This document shows positions 51,666 through 60,000 of a DNA stretch of 64,000 nt, in pieces (position 1 is the stretch's first letter; each line of letters opens with the position of its first letter). The position numbers and the translations under genes were made by a program. The stretch covers positions 62,001 through 126,000 of the forward strand of contig OZ025651.1 in assembly GCA_964019335.1 (NCBI GenBank). The letters run 5' to 3'. Source of the DNA: Diplonema japonicum (Eukaryota; Euglenozoa; Diplonemea; Diplonemida; Diplonemidae). The notes beneath the pieces were generated by a model. It was not told where the DNA came from. It worked only from the letters and a program-made list of their open reading frames with translations, and made no database searches.

Positions 51666-53821
51666 TCAAAACCCGAAGAGGTCGTCCAGCGTTGCAGCCG
51701 TCTTGTTTGTTGCAGCAGTCTGCTGGGAGACGGGAGGCTGCACGACAGGTGCGGGCTGCTGGAATGGCACGGTCTGCGCGCTTGTTCTGTATTTATTTCT
51801 CCCCTTTAAAAAAAAAACACACACCCTTGCGCAAATGCAGCCCAGTCATCTGGAGCAGACATGCCGCTGGAGCTTAGCCTCTGGAATTCATCTTGTTGCG
51901 AATCGGCTCCCTGCTGGGTCCCTGCAGGGAGGTCTCCCCTCCATGAGGTGGACGGGGGTGACGGTGGCCGGACTGGCAGCTGCTGCTGTTGAACCGGCAC
52001 AGGCGGTGGCCGTCTTTGCTGTGCCTCGACTGCGTCAAGAAGCGAGCGGATAGTGCTCAGAATACAGGCGAAGAGCTTGGGATCGCTGCTGCACCCTGCC
52101 AGGACCTGCGACAAGGAGGGGATCACGATGCCTGCCACAGTCGCCATGTCCATCAGCGCAGCAGTCGAGGTGTAGAAGCTCCCGATGGCCTCTAGCACGT
52201 CGCGGTCCTTCTCGTTCTGCAGAATCGTCTTCATCCCCGGAAGGATCTTTTCCACAATAATGGCCTTTTCTTCCATCAGGCCTTTGCACAGTTCTGACAG
52301 CACGCCCACTGCATAGGTCTTGACGGATGTGTCGGTGTACTTCCGCACGATCCACAGCACCCTCGGGAGGATATCCTTCACCACCATGGGCTCCGGTATC
52401 GCACCCTTCTTGCCGAGACCCGCCACGACGGACAGCAGCCCTTTGCTGACGTTCGCCTCCAGCTGCGTTGCGAGGAACGGCACGATGTGGTCCCGAAGCT
52501 CGTCTGGTGTCGTCTTAGCAGTGATGTCGTCCATCTTCTCCAGCAGTAAGGCTGACGTTTGCAGGTTCACATTCGCAGCGGTCTTCCCCATCATCCTCGT
52601 GAAGTGCGGTTGGAAGAGCAGTTCCGAAAAGTCGTTCTGAGAAAGCACAGCCACCGTCCGCAGCACAATCGGGAGCACGAAGACCTGCAAGCTCCCGTAC
52701 AGCTCACCAAGCAGCACCGGGAGCACCTTTGCCTTCACCACCGCTGCGGAGTACGTATCCACCACTGAGTACAGGTCTTTGCAGAATCCTTTCTTCGCAT
52801 TGTCGTCTTTTTCCATGAACCGCGCAAGGTACACGAGACACTTGATAGGGAGTTCCGTGAAGATACTGTCGGGCTTTGTGAAGAGGTCGCGGACGGTCGC
52901 GACACCGAGGGTGGGGTCGGTGGGCAGGGAGCTGACCTTGGAGTTGTAGAGGGCAACATCGGCACCAACAGTAAGCAGCTTCGCACGCTGCATAGGGGTG
53001 GAGTGTAGGAGCTCATGCATCGTGCAGCCGAAGGAAAACAAATCGGTTTTTTGCGACAACGACATCTTGCCAACATACTCAGGGCTGGCATACTCGAGGT
53101 CGGGTCCCTTGTAGGGGTTGATGAGCGCGTTAAACATGGACATCGCTCCGTTCTCCTCTTTGAAGTCTTGGAAGTTCTTGCACAGCTCTCTCGACCCGTC
53201 TTTGTGAACCGAGAACTCGAAGCCAGATATTTTGAACTCGTAGCTTGGAGTCACGAAAATGTAAGCGGGTGTCAAGTTGAGGTGCAGAACACCCACCTGA
53301 GTGTGAAGAAAAGCAAGACCCTCTGCTACCTGAAACAGCCCGTATTTTTTTTCCAACAATGTCATATTCTTCAAGAGTTGTTTCGTGGACTGCGTCGCCA
53401 CTTCAACGTTATGGGTTCCCCCGAGAGCGTTCTCACATGAACACAAAACCCTTTCCGTTGCAAACATGAGGTACGGTCCTTTCTCCCGTAACGCTTCGAG
53501 GATTTTAAGAACCGACGGGTGCAGAACCTTCATCTGCTGAGCATTCCCGAGCTTCATGCGGTCCACGATTTTTGAAGCCGCCTCTTTTCCTATGTGTTCT
53601 TCCAGTTCTCTTTTATCCGCCAGGTGCACTGTCACCTTTTCCCCTGTCTTATCCCTCAGGGCATTGAAACACTTCCACCACAAATGGTGGCCCCCCGAGG
53701 CAGTGCTGCCCCGCACACCGTCTCCCTCGAGCGAATACCCTTTTAAAATCTGCTTTAAATCTAGTTCCGTGGCCGCTTCTGTCACCTTCGATTTCGCGGC
53801 TGCCTTTAGTGTTTTAAACAT
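51666..53821 (-). CDS. SCYL2-like pseudokinase with HEAT repeats
   Basis: A Scy1-family protein of about 703 residues, related to SCYL2/CVAK104, which works in clathrin-mediated traffic at the trans-Golgi and endosomes. The kinase-like domain (about 20-330) has lost catalytic motifs: the HRD loop reads LHLNLTPAYIF and DFG reads SGFEF. HEAT-like repeats follow (about 360-620). Exon 1 ends at 51825. Intron 51781-51824 (44 nt; a 38-nt alternative acceptor exists) leads to a final exon coding AQTVPFQQPAPVVQPP and ending TLDDLFGF, a tail of the clathrin/adaptor-binding type. The start is the ATG at 53821 (MFKTLKAAAKSK), behind an acceptor candidate at 53864. Confidence 0.87.
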
Positions 53822-53863
53822 TTTACCCCTCCTTTTTTTCTTCAAATTTATTCCTTTTTTTTA

Positions 53864-53912
53864 CTTGAGTGTCACCCAAATGGATAGAAGAAAAATGAAA
53901 AAAAAAAGCACA
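53864..53912 (-). promoter_or_regulatory. Putative spliced-leader acceptor of SCYL2-like gene
   Basis: The minus strand has T-rich CTTTTTTTTTTCATTTTTCT and then CACTCAAG, ending at 53864. An A-rich leader of 42 nt follows before the ATG at 53821. The layout fits a trans-splice acceptor; it has not been tested against RNA. Confidence 0.4.
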
Positions 53913-54032
53913 ACAAGGGTATCAAAAATCTACGGGTGAGGGGGGAGAAATTCTAAAATCTAAATAACAAGGTTTTTCTAAAGGGTTATGACATTTCTTT
54001 TTTTCTTTTTTTTTTCCTCGTCGAAAAATAAA

Positions 54033-57000
54033 TCACATTACGTTAACTTCAATGACTTCTTCTTCTTCGAGCTGCAGGTCTTGCACTGACCGACTATCGT
54101 CGAATACACCGTCTGCCTCGCTCTCCTCTTCCTGTGGCTCCGTGTCGCTGAGTGACGTTTTTCCTTCGCTCGCTTCCCCTTCCGGCTCATCCCACTCCGC
54201 ACAAGGCTGCGACATTTCAATATCGATAACCGTCGGCTGCGACCGATGTGGCGCGATGAGCGTCGCGTTCGATGGATCCGACGAGGCAGCAAAGGTAGAC
54301 TCGATAGGGTTCGAAGTCTGGAGGGTGGACGACGATGGTGGTTGCGAGAAGTACCTAGAAGGGTGCTCCTGTGTAGGTTCGCCTTCTCTTCCTACTGCGT
54401 CTTTTTCGCGTTGCTCTTGTTTCCGTTTCGACTTCAGGTAAAAACGACGGCCAAGCACAGCCGCCACCACACACAGCAGGAGCATCAAGCACGCCACCCC
54501 TACTAAAATCCACACCCAGTAGTCTACACCAGATGCGGACGAACTCGATGATGGCTGCACGGCCTCAGTGTTGTTCCCCACGCTCTCACTGTACGTGTCT
54601 AAGATGAACAGATCAGCACGCAGGCGCGATCCTGTCTGCGTCACTGCCGAGAGGTATCGTGACGTGAGCTGAGCTGGTGTTTCTGACGACGCGCACGAGA
54701 CAAACGCGAACTGCACCCTTGTCGACCCTGGCTGCGTCGTCAGCACATCCACACACCCCGAAGGCAGTTTCATCAGTGACTCCAACTTGTCCTCAAAATC
54801 GTTATTCTGAAACGTGTCGAGGTCCTGGTCTACCACCGCCACAACGGGGCCTGCTCCACCTGGGTACGTGTGGATGTAAAACACGTAGTCCAAGCTCACC
54901 AACCCCTCCGAGTCGACGAGGTACACCGTCACGCTGCTGGTTCCGCTGCCCTCCCTGTTCGGGGTCATCAGAAGTGTCCCGTTCGCTGTCATCACCGGCA
55001 TTCCGTCCGGTGAGAAGATTCCAGGGTTCCCCACAGACCTCACCTTGAACTCTACTTGCTGGTTTTCATAAGCAGGTCCTCCTGCAATCCCTGTTGCCCA
55101 TGTCTTTGAATACCTCTGTGCGTTGTTGGGGATGTGGATGTCGTGCGGGCCAGGGGTGAAGACAGGCGCATCGTTAATCGGCAGGATCTTGATGAGGACA
55201 GGTTTGAAGGCAGAGCAAGGCTCCCCATTGTTCAATGACCCGCCGTCGTCGCAGGCCTGGATGTTTACAGTGACCTCGCCATTGAAGTCAGCGGCTGGTG
55301 TGAAGCGCATTGCGCCCAACGGGGTTACCTCGACAGGCAGCCCTTGAAGAGCCGAAGGGTTGGACACCGTAGTACGGTACGTAACTGTTTGCTGTGCCTC
55401 GTCGGCAGGTCCTGGAACAGGGTTCCCGACCACGCCCAAGGCCTCCGCCAGCCCACAGTCCTCATCCACTTCAACGGTGTTCTTGAAGACGTCGAACTCA
55501 GGCGGATCATTCACAGGCAGCACCCTCACAGTGAAGTTCACCATCGACGTGTCGATGCCTCCATTTGCCACACCTGCGTTGTCCTTCAGTGTTGCCCACG
55601 CAGTGGTCTCCCCGCTAACATCCTTCTGAGGTCTCACATACAAACCCCCGTCTTCAAAGAGTGTTATCTGGTCCACGAGATTGCTGTTCTCAGGCAGCGT
55701 GGATATGACCTTCACCGTCTGGTCGCTGGTCTCCCCGTTCCCGGGTGAGATCTCCTTCACAAAACGGGATATCAGCAGTTCGGTGTCCTCCGGTACCTCC
55801 GCTACCCCAGCTCCGTTCCCGAATACAACATAAGGCGGATCGTTCACAGGCCTCACAATGATCTTCAACGAGAAGACTGGCGACTCGTCGACACCTCCGT
55901 TGGCAGTCCCGCCGTTGTCAACAGCCTTGACAGTGAACGACGCCTCCCCATGGGCGTCACGCGTGAGGTCGATGAGAAGGTCGCCAGAAGGTCCGTGCAC
56001 CGCTGGGGGCTTTGTGAAGACGCCACTGTTCAATACCGGCCAGGAGACAACGTAGTGGACAGTCTGCCAGTTCTCTGTCAGGGCCCCCGGAGTGGAGTGT
56101 GCCCAGCCTGGTATCGTTATTGCTCCCTGGTCCTCCAAAACGATCACCTCAGACCGGGTGGTGTTCGCCGTCGGGGGGTCGTTCACAGGGAAGATGTTGA
56201 TTGTCACCATAACGGTGTCACTGCTGTCTTTCCCATTGTAGCTCACCCCGCCCGTGTCCTGCAGTACTGCACGGAATACAACTGTTCCGTACTGATCCGC
56301 ACTGGGTGTGAATCTGAGGACACTCTCCCCATTTAATATCGTGACTGTCGGCTCCTCGCCTCCCGCAAAGAGACGCGACACTCCGACATACGGGTCCACG
56401 CTGGCAGTATACAGCCGCACAGGATCGCCGGTCCCGTCCGTCGACGACACCCTTGCATCAACAGGTGTAAGCACAAAGCTGATCCCTTGCGTGTTCTCGT
56501 TTGATGGTCCTGGTGAAACCTTGTTGGCGAAGAGTCTTTCGAAACGCCCGCCGTCCTCAGCCCATGTTACCTCTGTGAACAGTGGTGAGTACGTCGGCGG
56601 GTCGTTCACGTTAAGTACCTCAATTGCGAGAGGTATTTGCGCGGTGACACCGCCTGCATCGCGGATGGCAACGCTGCAGTTCACAAACCCAAACGCGTTC
56701 GGCACCACAGTGAAGGTGACATCGCCTGACGGCCAAGACACCACAGGTTGCGTAGAGAACAGAACAGGACTCGACGGGCATCCTGTTGAGACTACAGCCA
56801 CAGGATCAGGCGACTCGTTGGCAGGACCAGAGTTTAAGACGGACAACCATTTAGCGATCTTCACTGTACCCGAGTCTTCATGCGCAGTGATTGTTCCCGA
56901 CGTGACCGCCGTTGGGGGATCGTTCACAGACAGCACCTGCACCGTGAGGTCCTTGCACGTGGAGTCCACACCACCGTCCGACGTGCCGCCGTTGTCGTGG

Positions 57001-60000
57001 AGGCACACCCTGAACTGCTGTGTGCCCCACGCATCCTTTTCAACCAAGAAGGTCAGCAGCCCCGTCGGTAGCGATATACGAGGTATTTCTGCAAACTGAA
57101 GGGTTTCCCCGCCAACGGGCGTAATCTCAAACCTTAGCTGCTGCTCGGCCTCGTTTCCAGGCCCTGCTGCCACGTCAGCTACACCTATATTGCTGTAATA
57201 CCCAGAGTCCTCAGGGAGGGTTACCTTCGGCGTAAGCATCGTGAAGACAGGCGCATCATTGACGGGTATGATATTGATGGTTACCACCACAGCTTCAGAG
57301 GCAGCACCACCAGAGTCGGTTGCTTGGACCACACCTGTAACTTCCCCGAATTCGTCGGGAGCGGTGGTGAAGGACAAGACCGACGGCGACGGCCACGGGT
57401 CAAACAGTGGCGGGGAAACAAACCTGCTGCGCTCTACGTTCGTCAAGTTGCTGAAGGTTAACTGGACCTGCTGCTGTTCGTTGGCAGCACCAGAAGTTAC
57501 TGACGTAGCCCAGGATGAGCGGTACGCGCCTTGATCCTCGAGGACAACAATATTAGGACCCCTGATGAAAGTAGGCGGGTTGTCCACATCCAGCACAAGC
57601 AACCCAAAGGTTAGAGGGACGCTCCTCTTGACGCCGCCGCGCTCTGTGCCACCGTCGTCAACAAGCACAATGCTGCAGAATGCGTTGCCCGATACCTTCG
57701 GCATCAGGCTGAACATCATCAGCCCCCCTGCGGTCATCTTCGGCCCGTCACTGAACAGCCCATTGCTATCACACGTGACTTCAAAGCTTAAATTCTGCAC
57801 CTGGTCTTCGTCAGCTGTGCCTGCAGTCATACTGGTTGGCTCCACGTACCTGATGAGATACCCTGGGTGCTGCCCGTCCCAGTTCTCAAGCACGACAATA
57901 TCCTTCCCGCTGATGACGTAGTTCGAAGTGAACTGACGAACGACACCTCGGCTGCCGGAGGCACCCGGCACCATGTTGGTCCCTGGGATGACACCGGGGA
58001 AAGGGACTACATTGGCAGAAGGCCCCGTGACACCTTGTGCCCAGAAGAGGTTTGGGTCGAACAGCGCGGTCTGCTCTGCAGTGACCAGGACGACACCGTT
58101 GGAGGTGATGTTCGTGATGGGGACCGTCAGGTTGCGTAGCGTGAAACGCGGGGCGTCATTGACAGGCAGGATTGTGACTATGAACTGTGCTCCAGAGGTC
58201 CCTGTGGGCCCGAAGGCGCATGTCACTGCCGACTTTCCATGCATGTTTTCTGCGGTCACGAAGGTCAAGTCGCCCTCAGGCAGGGCCACACTCGGCTTGC
58301 CATCGAACAGCTCCGGGACGTCTGGCGTGCACCCTATGACGACCCTCCCAGTGTTCGTTACCCCGCCTGTGCGCCCGAGCGAGGAGTTTGCCGCCCATCT
58401 TAACCTGCGCACGATCCCCTCATCTTCAAGAACCACCACATCCTCGCCGGGGGTGAACCTCGGAGGGGAGTCCACGCTGCCAACCGTCATGCTGAACACG
58501 CTCCTTGTGCAGTCAATACCACCGTTCTGCACTCCACCCGTGTCGCATGCCGTCACGAGCATCTCAAGAGGCCTACCTGCTGTGTTCTGATATTCCCGTA
58601 AGGTGTACCGCAGCGTCCCTGTCACAGGGTCGATCGTAGGGGGCACCGTGAACAGGCTCGGGTCACTGACATCAACAATGAAGGTGATAGTCTGGCCGGA
58701 CTCATCTGGCGGGCCAGGTGATATGTTAGCAGCCCATCCAGGGTGCGTGTAGGAACACGATTGCGCAGTATTTGGAATGCACTCTTCGACAGTGAGATTG
58801 GGACCAGGCGTGAAGCTTGGAGGGTCATTGACAGGCAAGATGCGCACCACGAATGTCTGTTGGGGCGACGACTTACGTGGCACACCATTGTCATAAGCGG
58901 TGACCGAGGCAAGCGACGCACCGGAGGCATTGGAAGCAGTGCTGATGGAAAGGCGTCCTATGGTGTTGCCAGGAACTCCCACAAGAGAGGGGTCGTAAGG
59001 GTCGATGGTGAGTGGGGCGCTGAACAAGTTGTCATCTTGGACATCAACATTGAAGGTGACGGGCTGTGAGCCCTCTTCACCCAGTCCAGGAGTCACCCGC
59101 TCTGCCCAGTTTGAAAACGTGCATGGATCTGGGTTGCATGCGTCCTCAAGAACGGTCACGTCTGCGCCCCTCACAAATGAAGGCATGTTGTTGAAAGCGG
59201 TCACAGTTATGAGGAACCAAGCCTCCGTGTAGTCCCTCCCCCCGTTAACCACCCCGCCGTTGTCGATCACTCGCACTGTCACGTTTGCGGTGCCGGTGGA
59301 ACTCATCGTCGGTTCAAATTGTATGTCAGCACGAGACCCACCCGCGTACACCACGACAGGTGTGCCCCCATCAGCAAACAAGCTGCTGTCATTCACAAAC
59401 ACATCGAACCTAATTGTTTGGTGTGACTCGTCAGGCGGACCAGGGGCTAGCCCGTGCAACATCCCCTGTACAGTCTGCGGTCCTGCAGACTTCTCAACTG
59501 TTAAGCTGCTCCGCGTGATGCTCACAAGCGGCGGATCGTTAACAGGAAGCACCGCTATCGTCACAACATGTGTGGCCCCAGCAGTGAGAACTCCCGTCGC
59601 TGGGTTTCTATCGTACAAAGTCACCCGTACTGTGGCTTCCCCTGAAGCTTCCGGGAACGTCTCGAACGTCAAGCGACCCTCAGGTGACATCTCAGGCGAC
59701 AGGGAGAACAGTTCAGCCCCGCTCAGCACCTCAGTTACAAAAACAGGAAGCTGTCCTTCGTATTCTGGGCCAACTCCAGTACTTTCATGCATGGGGCCTA
59801 CTGATATGTGTCTGGCCCATGTTTCATTGTAAAGTCCGGAACCCTCCCCGACAGTGACCCTCAAGGGACCAGGTACGAAGGTGGGCGGGTCATCGACTGG
59901 TGTGATGTACACAACGAGCTGGTGAACGTCACTTTCAAGCCCGAGGGAGTCGACGAGTGTGACGTTCAAGGTGACAGGGCCGCCGAAGGTGTTTTGATCC

